Assembly: GCF_014839805.1 (NCBI RefSeq)
Contig: NC_051138.1
Location: forward strand, 8,244,983 to 8,308,982
Reading direction: 5' to 3'
DNA: 64,000 nucleotides
Origin: Manduca sexta
Lineage: Eukaryota > Arthropoda > Insecta > Lepidoptera > Sphingidae
The position numbers were made by a program, and so were the translations under genes. The notes beneath the pieces were generated by a model, which saw only the letters and a program-made list of their open reading frames with translations, made no database searches and had not been told where the DNA came from. Shown one piece after another: positions 1-11,884 of this stretch. How positions within the stretch are numbered: the stretch's first letter is position 1; each line of letters opens with the position of its first letter.

Positions 1-3000
1 GGCAGCTAAAGCCGCGAGTTCAATTTCTCTGTTTCTGACATGTTCCTATAAAACACCAAAAGTTATTTAGACTTCATAATACTTAAATAATTTTCTTTTC
101 ATATTTTTAACTACACTGTTGTCTTATGTGAGACAACAGTCCATCTAGACTCTGGATATAGAAATCTCTTTTAATCTGCAGCACATAGCATGCAGGTATT
201 ATTCTTTTTAAATAACTGAATATTATAAATATTTAACAAGTATTTAACAGGTCTAGTACGAATAGTATGCAGACATTACATAAAATTTAGGAGTACTAAG
301 TAATTTTTTTCGTTATAATGCATACGATTAATGATATCTGAAAAGAAGGCAACAATACATACTATTAGGCATTTGCTTCGCAAGAAATGTTACAAAGTTG
401 TTTAAAAATCCTAATTTGACACTTACCTTTAATTCTTCAAGAGATTTTTCGGCTGTGGTCTGTGCTTCACCAAATTTTCTTTTAAGTTCTTCTCTTTCTT
501 GTTCCTGAAGACAATAGTTTACATGTTAATTAAAACAAATCTGGTTGTTTCAATTTTATTATTTCGAACTTAATATTATCAAGAATCTAGATATAGTACA
601 TTATCATTAGTGGCGTACATATATTGAGTGCGAAGTATGATACCGTTGAAGTACTGGGTTCGAATCCCAGGTTGGGCAGTGTTACTAGGTTTTAGGTTCA
701 GTATCAGCCTGGAGCTTGAAATTCGTACCTGATATGGGCGATAGTTTCGCCTTCTACCACATCATGGAACGGTACACACATGGCGAAAAGTCTCTGCCAG
801 AGTTGCACCTCTACTTACATTTGGGTGGATGTGTGTATATCAATCATGATGCCTACTTATATAAGTGTCCATCGAAAACAACAAGCTTCTGTTATTATGA
901 GATATAGACAAATTTATTTAATAAAATTTAATAAAAGACTGAGCCATGTCCACATTATGTATTACATTGTAATTGTCCAACTGTGATCACAACTTTGTTT
1001 TAGAACTAACATAGTGCCTGCCTTACAATGCTCCAGAACTCACAAGGCATATTGCATGCTTGTTTTTATCACTTGTTATTCAACCAGTTGTTTTTCCTCT
1101 AGATTTTCGGCTGTACCGTACTTGGAGCTGCTAGTATAATACTTACCAACTGTTCCACCTTAACCTTTTCAATATTGCTAAGTTGTTGCATCTCTTTTAG
1201 TCTTTCATTGAGTTCTTGCTCTGCTTTTATTCTTTGCTCCTCGGTTTGTTCAACTTGTTTTTCTAGATTCTTCTTAATAATCTCAAGTTGCTCTTTCAAT
1301 TCAGCTTCCCTCCGTTTCTTTTGTTCTTCCAGATCTTTTAGTTCCTATTTATACCACATGACATGAATTTGTTTTATCTTATAAACACTATAGTTTTTGA
1401 AGACAGTATTTGGATGTGTGTTAGAAATAATATAGATACATTTTGATACATAGATCATCCACATCCTGGATTAAATAAAGGTTCTTTTTTATTTCAGAAC
1501 ATTTGTAAAGCACAAAGGAATAATTTTCCATTACTGTTTTTAATTTCTTAGTAAAAAGATTAATCATTAAAAAATTACCTTTTCCTTTGCTAATCTTAAC
1601 TGTTCATTCTCCTTTTTATGCATATTTTCTAGTTCTTCCTTTTCTTTTTTCATTATTTCTTCCTGTTCTTTCATCTTTTTTTCTAATTGATCCAACATAT
1701 CTTGCTTAGAAGAACTCTCTCTTAACAATTCTCCCAAAAATACTTCTCTTTCTTTTTCCAACTTTTCTTTTAATAAATTGTTTTCTTGTAATAGTTGTTT
1801 TTCATTTTCATTGTGTTTTTTAATTTGCTCCTAAAAATAAGTTTTTTTTTTGTAAATATTGAATAACATTTAATTCCTAAAATACAAATTTTGAGTTAGT
1901 GTGAAAGAGCTAATTGTTTATTACTTTATGTGTCTAACTTTCTTCCTAACCAAAGTGTAATGAAGCTAATTTTTGTTTGTGACATAAGTTTCTTATACAG
2001 GCTATCACAGAAAATAGTGACAAGCAGAGGTCCAGAGATAGAGCACCCCTTGGGGCATCCAAGTCACCCTCAAGTGTGTTTTGCGATTTTTCATAGTTTT
2101 TGAGTTATGAATATATTTCTGAATTTTTGATTTGAACGATTGAATGTTTTCTTTTTAGAAAGTAGAAAACTTATTCAAGATATTTTTTGTTGCAACAAAA
2201 TTTTCATTAGTGGTATTTTTTTTGCCAAAAACAACCAGCATCATAACTTGGATGAAAATTCTAAAATGTTGGTGTAAACTGAAAAACTTATGTTCTATGA
2301 ATTGTGACTTAAATTTTCTACTTTAAATTAAAAAACTGAACAGGTGACTTTGTGGTTTTAAGGTAGGTCATAAAACTTCTCCAGACTCTCAACTTACATA
2401 TTCATTAAAAAACATAGTCCTTCCTAGGGGCTATTTCGGATAAAATCAGCATTAAAACACAGCAAAATTTGCCATCAGATTACAATTATTTTTTGTGATG
2501 TCTCATCATCCCTAAGGTTAATTAGTTTCTTAACTAACAGAATATAAATAGGGGTGATTCAGATATCCGAAGGGGTGCTCTATCTCTGCACCTCCATTTG
2601 ACACTATTTTCTGGGACACCCTGTATATTTTCCCTTTTATGTAAATGAATTTCATTTAAATTCATAATTGATAATTATGTTATAAAAAAGATTGTTACAA
2701 AATTTTGTTAATGTTGGATGGTCTCACCATGAGTTCAACAATTTTTCCTCCCATTTCCTGTTGGACTAGTGTGAGCTGGGCATCTCTTTCCTTGATTAAC
2801 CTAGCAGTTTGTTGCTCCACTTCATTTTTCTCTCCTTTCAAGTTTTCTATTTGTAAAGCATAGTCAGTCTCAAGTTGTTGTAATTTTTTATTCATATCTG
2901 ATTGCAGTTGTTGCTTTAACATCATTGTAGTATTAACCATTTGTTTTGCACTTTCGATTTTTTTTTCAATATGTGATCTCTCATAGTTTTGTGACATTTC

Positions 3001-3715
3001 AAACTTGACTTTAACATTGTTTATGATATCATTATTTCCTGTGTCATGCTCAACTTTTATCCGTTTTCTTGGTATTTCATATTCATCACTTTTGGGAGGT
3101 ATAACAAATTTATACACAAATTCTCCAGTTGGTTCCAACTTAATAACATCTCCATCACACAAATTTCTTTTTGATCCTTTCCCAATTTTGATGCCATTAA
3201 CTTCAATCCCAAATGTACTATAATCTTCAAGAATCCATTCCAGTGATTTATTCTTTTTAAACTTACAATGGTTTCTTGATATTGATAGGAATGGTATTAC
3301 AGCAGAATTTTGTTTTCCTCTTCCTAATGTAAACTGAAACATATTTGTTGATAGAATGAATCAATAAGAAAATTATCACAAATATATTTATGATCTATGT
3401 ATGCATACAATGGTTTAAGAACATGATTACTTTATCATAAATTATAAATACAGGCACATTTTATAATACTAGGTTATCCGATATTTTTTAAACATGCTTA
3501 GATTTCTAAGATAGGCAGGGCAGCTGTTTTGTAGAACTCCACCGTCCATATGGATTCTAAGTACTTATCAGATTGTATCACAGACAACTTATTTTTACAG
3601 AAACATACTAAAGTTAGTAACTTACTTCCTCGGATGTAACAATAACTTTATTTAAATTAATGAATTCTTCTTTTAGCGGTTGGCATGTGGTCATAAATGG
3701 TGAGTTATCATTCAT
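1..3715 (-). CDS. RNF8: FHA-domain and coiled-coil protein, RNF8-like E3 ubiquitin ligase (partial, 6 exons)
   Basis: Exons on the minus strand: 3715-3626, 3333-2728, 1830-1579, 1344-1147, 504-427, and 45 to beyond the left edge. Every junction has GT/AG ends and every intron is phase 0; 423 residues are visible. The start is the ATG at 3715; an in-frame ATG at 3342 lies in intron 1, because a good acceptor (TTTCAG) follows it. Residues about 25-110 form an FHA phosphothreonine-binding domain: G34-R35-G36, S49-R50-x-H52, V75-N76-G77. A basic stretch (PRKRIKVE) just after it could be a nuclear signal. From about residue 140 to the edge the chain is Glu/Lys/Gln-rich coiled coil. RNF8 has FHA, coiled coil and a C-terminal RING, and reads K63-ubiquitin marks onto chromatin at DNA breaks; the RING would lie left of base 1. 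The Asn usual in the FHA S-x-N-G turn is Phe71 here. CHFR is the main alternative, but the GRG and ISRNHC spacing fits RNF8 better. Confidence 0.75.
611..855 (+). repeat. tRNA-derived SINE (family 1) in intron 4 of the RNF8-like gene
   Basis: It contains a pol III B-box-like core, GGGTTCGAATCCCAG, at about 658-672. It is colinear with the copy at 45459-45722: tRNA-like head, then TATCAGCCTGGAG, then CACATCATGG and GGCGAAAAGT. It lies antisense to the host gene. The copy is diverged, so the ends are approximate. Confidence 0.7.
1998..2623. mobile_element. TA-flanked MITE in intron 2 of the RNF8-like gene
   Basis: Terminal inverted repeats of about 50 bp: the left end begins CAGGCTATCACAGAAAATAG and the right end, complemented, begins CAGGGTGTCCCAGAAAATAG; both continue into a shared AGAGATAGAGCACCCCTT block. 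TA dinucleotides flank both ends (1996-1997 and 2624-2625), as expected for a Tc1/mariner-mobilised element. There is no coding capacity. About 400 bp of its interior recurs in both arms of the large inverted repeat at 4596-7360. It sits wholly inside an intron, between the exons ending at 2728 and starting at 1830. Confidence 0.8.
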
Positions 3716-4595
3716 TTTGACTTTAATTTAATTTACGATTTATAGTTTAGAATAAGTTCCATCGTGTCAATATGTTACACAGTTTAGCTCAAAGAGAATT
3801 ATAATATATATGGAAAGTTTCGCTTTGTATCACATCAAAATATAACTGGCTTTATTACGCTTTAAAATCTGTTAGCTTACAGTATTAGAGGATTTGATTT
3901 AACTTCATTCTAATTATTGGAAAACATATTTCTCTGTTGTTAGCATAAACAGGAACATAATAACAACACTAAAGAGTATTTTATAATCACTATGTTTCTA
4001 CACAAGGATAATACAAGACAGAGACCAATAAACTAGAATACAAGACAGTAGACACAAACGACGGATCAGTGTTCAGTGCTGCCAGGTTCATAGACTAGCC
4101 AGGTTACTGAGACCTCAGAATGAGACGTATAAACTGTAGCTACTTATATACTTATAATTGTAACATGAAAAATCTGTTTTAATTTTAGTTCCCGCGACCA
4201 TATTTTTTAGGCCCAACAACTGCTATTTTTGTTTGTAAACTGTGCTGCTACCTTGTTACATGCATATGTTATTTGTATTTGGTACATGAAAAATCTTTAT
4301 CCCAGTTTTCCAGCGAGTTTTAATTTGTTTTCTTTTTCGATGTTTTCGCCGAATACCTACTATTATAAGTAATAGGGATGTTATGTTACAAAACGTGAAT
4401 GGTTTTTGTGTTTTTCTCAAAAATCAACTGTTATGAATTAATCCAAAATGAAAACCACAGAAAACCACCTGACACTAAAACAGATATTTCTCCACCAAAA
4501 TGGCAAGATTATATAAATCTCAAATTTAAACCTACTAAGTTGGCAACATCACCATCGATGACGCTGCTTGTCACGCAGTACCTTAGATTAATACT
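3716..4595. other. Upstream region of the RNF8-like gene
   Basis: This should contain the promoter and 5' UTR of the minus-strand gene starting at 3715. I could not fix a transcription start or TATA box. A 16-bp insert flanked by 11-bp direct repeats lies at 4010-4047. A short plus-strand open frame at 4399-4605 has protein-like composition but no recognised family; it runs into the start of the next repeat. Confidence 0.5.
4010..4047. repeat. 16-bp insert flanked by 11-bp direct repeats
   Basis: AATACAAGACA occurs at 4010-4020 and again at 4037-4047, on either side of GAGACCAATAAACTAG (4021-4036). A 19-base string covering the insert (4019-4037) recurs exactly at 9031-9049. The layout resembles a target-site duplication around a minute retroposed or repair-derived insert. 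Confidence 0.6.
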
Positions 4596-7360
4596 AATAA
4601 AGTAGAAGACTTATTCGAGATTTTTTTATTGCAACAAAATTTTCATTAGTTGTACTTTTTTGCTAAAAACAATCAGCTTAGTAACTTTAATGAAAATTAT
4701 GAAAATGTTGGTGTAAAGTGAAACACTAATGTTCTATGAATTATGACTTAAATTTTCTTCTTTAAATTTAAAAACCTAAACATGTGACTTCGTGGTTCTA
4801 AGGTAAATCAAAAACTTTTCCAGACTCTCAACTTACGTATTCATTAAAAAAACATAGTCCTTCATGGGGGCTATTTTGGCTAAAATCAGCCTTAAGGGAC
4901 AGCAAGGTGGAAAATTCTTAAAATTTGCCATTAGATTACAGTTATTTTTTTTGACTACTCATCACTCCTAAGATTAGTTGTTTATAAACTAATCGAAAAT
5001 TACTACAAGAAAGCTATACGTTAAACATTTGGCATATTCTTGTGTTTAAGTTCAATTAATTTTGCATGATTCGTTCTCGTGGTTTAAAGTTCGTAAACGT
5101 GGGTGTAACTCTTTTAACTGCGATTACAATGGGCCGAGGGGATAAAAGACAGAATTATTGCTATCTCTCTCACTCTTGTAGGCAAGAAGGGCAGCGTGCA
5201 ACCGACGTTTTAGCTGAGTCGAGGTTGGGCCTTGAGAAATGGATGAGGACATCTGTTTGGCCATCTCATCATTCTTAAATAAAATAAAAATAAAATAAAA
5301 AATAAAATAGATTCATTAGTTTATTAAAAATGACTCCTGCCGCGAAAGGTCGCGAAATCATTGGAAGCCTGGCAACACCAAAGTGAGTATGTGCAGATGT
5401 ATATATAGATATAGTGAGTATATGTCTATATTTACGCAGATATTGTGAGTATCTTTCACCAAATATAAGTATATTATATCATGAATATTGTCCATAGATA
5501 AAATACTATATCGTCTATGTGTGTTAAGGCGATACCTCAAGGTCCATTTTCATACATTTTGTTTCACCTTTAATCTGGGTAACTAAACAAGTATTGGCAA
5601 GTAAAGAATTTAAATTCACGTCTAGTTAGTGATTAGTTCTCGCAGTTGAAAGAAAAACGTAAAAATAATTAATAATCATGGATATTTCGGCCTTCAAAAT
5701 TTAATATGACGAAATTTTAAAGGCAGAAATATTTATTTTTGGCACCCTTAGGTCTAATATAAAGCTTTGGTTCTAACTTATATTTACGAGACTGAACTTG
5801 TACTAAATTACTTTTCTAAACTTGACCAAGATAACCATCGAGTATCAGTTCTATAAGTCCTGGTAGCCTACTTACTGGCATTGCGAAAGCAATGTCATAT
5901 ACTCATTTATAATTAACAGGAACGGTCTCTCTGACGTGACACAATAAGGAATTTGCCGTCATCTAGGAATGTTGTCTTGGAAGACCACAGTCCGTATAAC
6001 ACAGAACATTACAAGGTAATGTCATGATGCTGTTATCTTTCGTTTCTTTCTTTATATGATAAACTTATTAAATACCCTTACTCATAAACGGGAAGCAGAT
6101 TTAAACATAGTTTATTTTGTTCTTATATCAAGAGATAACCGACACTTACACACATTGAACATACCTATTTTTATATTTTTAATAGGTGCGACATCATCGC
6201 ACGTGATATTTTACCTTTTCGCCACCAAACCCCCAAACGGGCGAAAACAACTCCAAGATAAGTATGACTTAAACATTTGGAGGTTAAAAATGACTGCAGG
6301 AAAGCTAAGATTTAATTAACCTTTAGAGGTTTAATTTTATTTCTTTTAGATGAATTGAAATTAAATAAATAAAACAAAAAGTCGGTAAGTAATTATTATT
6401 TGAAGTCAGAGAGATATCAATAACTCACTTAACATACATAGACGATATAGTATTTTATCTATGGACAATATTCATGATATAATATACTTATATTTGGTGA
6501 AAGATACTCACAATATCTGCGTAAATATAGGCATATACTAACTATATCTATGTATACATCTGCACATAATCACTTTGGTGTTGCCAGGCTTCCAATGATT
6601 TCGCGACCTTCCGCGGCAGGAGTCATTTTTAGTAAACTAATGAATCTATTTTATTTTTTATTTTATTTTTATTTTATTTAAGAATGATGAGATGGCCAAA
6701 CAGATGTCCTCATCCATTTCTCAAGGCCCAACTTCGACTCAGCTAAAACGTCGGTTGCACGCTGCCCTTCTTGCCTACAAGAGTGAGAGAGATAGCAATA
6801 ATTCTGTCTTTTATCCCCTCGGCCCATTGTAATCGCAGTTAAAAGAGTTACACCCACGTTTACGAACTTTAAACCACGAGAACGAATCATGCAAAATTAA
6901 TTGAACTTAAACACAAGAATATGCCAAATGTTTAACGTATAGCTTTCTTATAGTAATTTTCGGTTAGTTTATAAACAACTAATCTTAGGAGTGATGAGAA
7001 GTCAAAAAAAATAACTGTAATCTAATGGCAAATTTTAAGAATTTTCCACCTTGCTGTCTCTTAAGGCTGATTTTAGCCAAAATAGCCCCCATGAAGGACT
7101 ATGTTTTTTTAATGAATACGTAAGTTGAGAGTCTTGAAAAGTTATTGATTTACCTTAGAACCACGAAGTCACATGTTTAGGTTTTTAAATTTAAAGAGGA
7201 TATTTAAGTCATAATTCATAGAACATAAGTTTTTCACTTTACACCAACATTTTCATAATTTTCATTAAAGTTACTAGGCTGATTGTTTTTAGCAAAAAAA
7301 TACAATTAATGAAAAATTTATTGCAATAAACAAATCTCGAATAAGTCTTCTACTTTATTA
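4596..7360. repeat. Large inverted repeat, arms of about 930 bp with a 900-bp spacer
   Basis: Arm 4596-5527 is repeated in inverse orientation at 6429-7360 with only scattered differences. Both arms carry the same 70-codon frame (5066-5278 and 6678-6890), which is a by-product of the duplication and not a recognisable protein. The outer part of each arm matches the interior of the MITE at 1998-2623. Beyond the right arm the match to that MITE continues to its terminal sequence at 7528 with a TA at 7529-7530; the left arm lacks this end. This fits a composite or head-to-head insertion of one MITE-related element. Confidence 0.85.
5523..5732. repeat. Dispersed repeat, inverted copy at 8637-8826
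   Basis: The block from the GGCGATACCTCAAGG motif to ATCATGGATATTTC is repeated in reverse complement at 8662-8826. Its end is a small imperfect palindrome built on AAATTTTAAAGGCAGAAATAT. It lies in the spacer of the large inverted repeat. Confidence 0.75.
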
Positions 7361-7528
7361 TAAAGAAAACATTTAATCATTCAAATCGAAAATTCTCAAA
7401 AATTCAGAAAAATATTCATAACTCGAAAACTATGAAAAATCGCGGAACATACATAGGGGTGATTCGGATACCCCAAGGAGTGCTCTATCTCTGGACCTCC
7501 GCTTGACACTACTTTCTGGGACATCCTG
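7361..7528 (-). mobile_element. Terminal part of a MITE (same family as 1998-2623)
   Basis: Continues from the right arm of the large inverted repeat and ends in CTTTCTGGGACATCCTG followed by TA at 7529-7530. It matches the left end of the intronic MITE in reverse orientation. The corresponding terminus is missing beside the left arm at 4596. Confidence 0.7.
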
Positions 7529-8560
7529 TATATTATAATTTTCGTTGACTTAGTCACAGGCCGGGCTTATACATAGGTGTTATTTTCCGTTTCTGAACTC
7601 AGATTTTCAATACAGATCTTTCCGGATCATGGGATCCGGGATGGGATGGGATCTGTCCCATACAAAATGACGTTATCTCAGACACATGCAATATTTTTCC
7701 ATGATAAATAAGTAATTCTGATATTTTCAAGATTGATTTTGAAAAACACCGTTGTCGAAGGTCTTGAATTCAGTTTCAGATTTTATTCCGTTTCTCGTAA
7801 GCGCTAAGCATCTCGTAAGTAGATGTATATTTAAGTTTTATATATACTTTTACTATACTTAATTAATATTTCACGTGTTACGAAATTTACGAGGTACGAC
7901 AATATATGTTTTTAATTAAGATAAAGGAGAATGCTCATTTATGTATGGATGTCCATCCCACATAATTTAATTTTATATAATAGTGAAAATTACCCATAAA
8001 ATAAAGGAAATGACGCTATTGGTAAAACATATTTTCATATTTATTGTGAGATTCGTTTTGGACTATACTTGACCATTTTTTGCACGGTAAAACGAATAAA
8101 CCGCGGAATAAGGCGGACGATTAAGTAGGGTTCAATAGTTCCAACCCAGAGTTCCTAACACTATATACATACACTACTGGCGGCCCTAAACGACGCTAGG
8201 CCCCAGGCGAAAGCAAAAAGAAACAGACGCGAGGCCCCGGGAAGAGTACAAAAATCTTCCTCTGTTTAACAGTTTCGTTGGTAAGAACGTAAAAAAAGGT
8301 CCTGCGAGGCACCGCGCTAGGCCTCTGTAAGCGCGAGGCCCTGGACGGTTGCCCAGTTCGCCTCCCCCAAAGGCCACCTCTGTACACCCTACACCAACTA
8401 AAACCACGTGGTGGCCTCCTTTATTGCATAATGGGTACAGGAGTCTTCAAATTTTTACAAAGTAAGTATAAACCAGCGACACGTTACTAATTTTGGAATA
8501 ACATTGCTCGCTCCGGCTCCGTCGGTTTGTAGACAATGTTTTATATATGATAAGCTAAGG
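7529..8560. other. Non-coding sequence with a GC-rich block at 8180-8410
   Basis: Mostly AT-rich without a convincing gene. The GC-rich block contains the recurring phrases GCGAGGCCCCGGG and GCGAGGCCCTGGAC and looks like part of a dispersed repeat. The open frames across it are explained by its base composition. Confidence 0.4.
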
Positions 8561-9229
8561 TGTTTTTATTACATAGATACGTTGTCCGAGCTCAATATTG
8601 ACTAGACGAAAGTAAGGTAAATTTTAAAGGAATTTTAATATGACGAAATTTTAAAGGCAGAAATATCCATGATTATTAATTATTTTTACGTTTTTCTTTC
8701 AACTGCGAGAACTAATCACTAACTAGACGTGAATTTAAATTCTTTACTTGCCAATACTTGTTTAGTTACCCAGATTAAAGGTGAAACAAAATGTATGAAA
8801 ATGGACCTTGAGGTATCGCCTTAATCAACCTTCAATCAATGTCGCGACTAGTCGGTTTAGTAACTTTTGTATGTTTATAAATAGCCTTCCTGTGTGTTTA
8901 GACGATGTACAAAATATACTCCAACTTTGAATGAAAAAAACGTTTAATTTCATACGTTCGTAATAAGTAGGTATAGACTATTTAATTTATTTTTAACTAA
9001 TAAATGCTTTTTTTCGACTGTCATGACGACCAGAGACCAATAAACTAGATGGCCACGGCGCGGCGGTCGTCGCTCGGGATGGCCCGAGAGTTGATATGGA
9101 TCAATGCGAGCTGCTAGGTCTGAACAAATATGGGACTATAGTAAATAGTGCTTGTCCTTGTTCTGAGGCTGTTTTTATGTGCAATTTTGTTAGTCTATGA
9201 CGTGTCCATTTGTAAAACGTCATTGATGG
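8561..9229 (-). repeat. Dispersed repeat D, copy 1, interrupted
   Basis: Read on the minus strand this matches 41440-41886 through several blocks, for example GTTTTTATTAC near one end and TTTGTTAGTCTAT with GTAAAACGTCATTG near the other. Copy 1 is about 220 bp longer because the 8637-8826 block sits inside it. It also holds the extra 19-base string at 9031-9049, absent from copy 2. No coding capacity; class unknown. Confidence 0.7.
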
Positions 9230-11570
9230 TAAGTATATGGTTTCTTTTTTCTCTTGTAGAAAATATTAAAGAATTATTTACATAAACCTTCCTCTTGAAT
9301 CACTTTGTGGCCCGTTTATTGGTGTAAACCGTAAGAAAATCCGTTGAGTAAGTAGTAAGTTTATCGCGCTCAGACTGTGGTGCAAACAGACAACCGCGGC
9401 AGGGGACTTCGTTTTATATATTTTATATGTAGGGATAGACTAAGCGTTACCTACCTAAACTATATAAATGTTGATACCGTTCTGCATTGTGCGTACTTAT
9501 TGCACCATCATCTTATAAAATATAATGTCAGTGTCGCTCAGTATACTAACTAAAACATTAATATAAGCAGTGTCGTGATATTAAACCAATCAATGACGGC
9601 CATGGCGATTAAAAGTGTTTTGAGGCTGTGTACATACAGTTTTTATTAAAAATAATGATTTCTATTCAATTTATTTTGTTTGCTAAATAAATACCACATG
9701 ATTAGTGGTTATATAGATATACTTGTACTATTATTGCACTAGTACTATTAAAATATGATATTTATTTCGCATATGTTGTACAGTCCAGAAATACAAAATT
9801 TTATATGCGTGATTTCAATAACAGGTGTTACTGGACTCGTCATAAATTTTACCTAATAGATCAATATATACATGAAGAAACAATGTTGTACTCTTTCGAA
9901 GCACAACGTATGCACGGACGAGTGAGAGATTTAGTATAATTGAAGTTTATATAGAGCAGGAGCGCAGAAAAACACATTTTATGAATTACGGTCGAATTAC
10001 GACCGTTGGGCGAATAGTAGTGATTTTAAGAAACTAATATACAGATAGTTTCCGACCGAAACAGGATTTGAAACAGAAATCAAAAGGTGATTAAATAAGT
10101 TAAATATAATACTTATACTAAAATCTAGTATAGGTATTTATTTTTTGTTTATTAATAAAACGTAGTTTTAATTTTATGCGCTCTAATACCACTAGACTAC
10201 TCTAAGAGAATTATCGCAGCGGCATCGTCGTAAATTCAGTCAGAAACACACTCACGCACATGCCACATTCGCATTAAACTACAAACTTATCAAAAAATCT
10301 GAAAACTAAAATCAGGATTTTTGGTGAAAATAATCTTTAATAATGAACGATTTTGGCACAATATCAGCAAAGGTGAAGCCAAGTATGTGGTTTCATTTAG
10401 TAACGCAATGTTAAAATGACCCTGTTCGGAATTACTAAATATATAATATTCCTGCACCTAAATCCACAGATAGGCTTAACGAAGCAATGTTTCTCAATAA
10501 GGCGTTTATCGTTGTATGCCCAAGTCTAAACATCAGATAAAAATAATCTTTAGGCACTTGCAAGTAAAATTGTGATAACGCCGGCGTTATTTTGCTCACA
10601 AGGAAGCTGTAGTGAGGCGCTCTTACGATGAAGAGCCGACGAGAGTGAAAGCATATTTCGTGGTGGATAAAACGAATAGATAGAGGTCTTTAATATAAAC
10701 GAAGCAGACTTTAGTACTCTCGAAAAATGCAAGCGTGGCGAGTTGGTACACTCTGAATTTTTTAAGGCACCGGTAACCTCATACCTCGTTGGGTTGCAGG
10801 GGTAGAATTTTTCCTTTAGACGCTTTGTTTTTTGTAAACGTGTTTCCCACTTGTAAATTATTTCATCTTAAAGTCGTAACGGCACAATGAGATAGTGTCA
10901 ACTATAAACAGAATGAAATGTTTGTTGATTTAAATTTTATTGGAATCCAATAATGAAATCAATAAAATTTTCCAGGGAGAAAAAAGGTACTATTTATGAG
11001 ATGTACCGTCAGTTAGTGGCGCCATTGGTTGAACTTTCATTGAGCCTTAATATATCAATGTAGACAGGACGGAAATTGGACTGGACCCATGTTAATGTCT
11101 CGGTTTTAGTCTCATCCGCCCTTGTTTCTGATTATTTATTTAAAACTTATTGATAACTTCGAGTAAAGGGCCATATTAACAGCAATTAAAAATGTTGGTA
11201 TATCTCCATGTAATGTAAGTATTGAAAACAAAATATGTTTTTCAATTTTTCCGGACAAACGCGTCGTGATCTTCACCGGTGAGGAAGATTATAGTTCCTA
11301 ACCTAGTTAACCTTACCTGCCTTCCAGTACCTACTTAAGTGATGAATACTTGAAGAAGCAAGGCAGAAAGTAACTGTGGGCTTATTTCTTTGTCAAACAA
11401 TATCTCTTCCATCTTTTTTTAAGATTCCGTTTCTCAAAAGAAACTTTTATAGGATTACATATGGGCTATCTGCCTGTCAAGACCCGTTTTCTCAGGAATG
11501 CGTAGGGGTATCAAATATACTCTATGGTTTTTCAGTTGTGAAAAATCAAAATTGTATGTTGCATGTTTCT
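9230..11570. other. AT-rich sequence, no gene seen
   Basis: No exon, transposase or RNA gene is recognised. Open frames are short and lack flanking splice signals or family motifs. Confidence 0.45.
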
Positions 11571-11884
11571 CATCATCAGCCATGTATTATATACTGGCCA
11601 CTGCTGGACACATGCCTCCTTTACTACTGAGAGGGATTAGGCCTTAGTCCACCACGCTGGCCTAGTGCGGATTAGTAGACTTCACATACCTTCGAAATTT
11701 CTAAGACTTCTCAGGTATGCAGGTTTCCTCACTATGTTTTCCTTCACCGTTAAAGCGAACGATAATTCACAAAGAATACACACATGATTTTAGAAAAGTC
11801 AGAGTGTGTGCCCTTGGGATTTGAACCTGCGGACATTCGTCTCGGCAGTTCGTTCCACACCCAACTAGGCTACCGCCGCTATGA
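11571..11884 (-). repeat. tRNA-derived SINE (family 2)
   Basis: On the minus strand it begins GCGGCGGTAGCCTAGTTGG (A-box region), has a B box in GCAGGTTCAAATCCC, and ends in the shared tail GGCTGATGATGAG. It is colinear over about 310 bp with the plus-strand copy at 44871-45190. TTCTCAT occurs next to both ends and may be the target duplication. Confidence 0.85.

Noticed and set aside
655..740. tRNA gene (GGTTCGAATCCC B box)
   Set aside because: No cloverleaf can be formed; the downstream sequence matches the SINE at 45459-45722.
5066..6890. Two near-identical 70-residue proteins on opposite strands (5066-5278 and 6678-6890)
   Set aside because: They are the same non-coding repeat read in the two arms of the inverted repeat; no homology or codon conservation is apparent.
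8186..8407. Proline/glycine-rich minus-strand protein
   Set aside because: Two frames are open at once in a GC-rich repeat-like block; no start context or homologue recognised.
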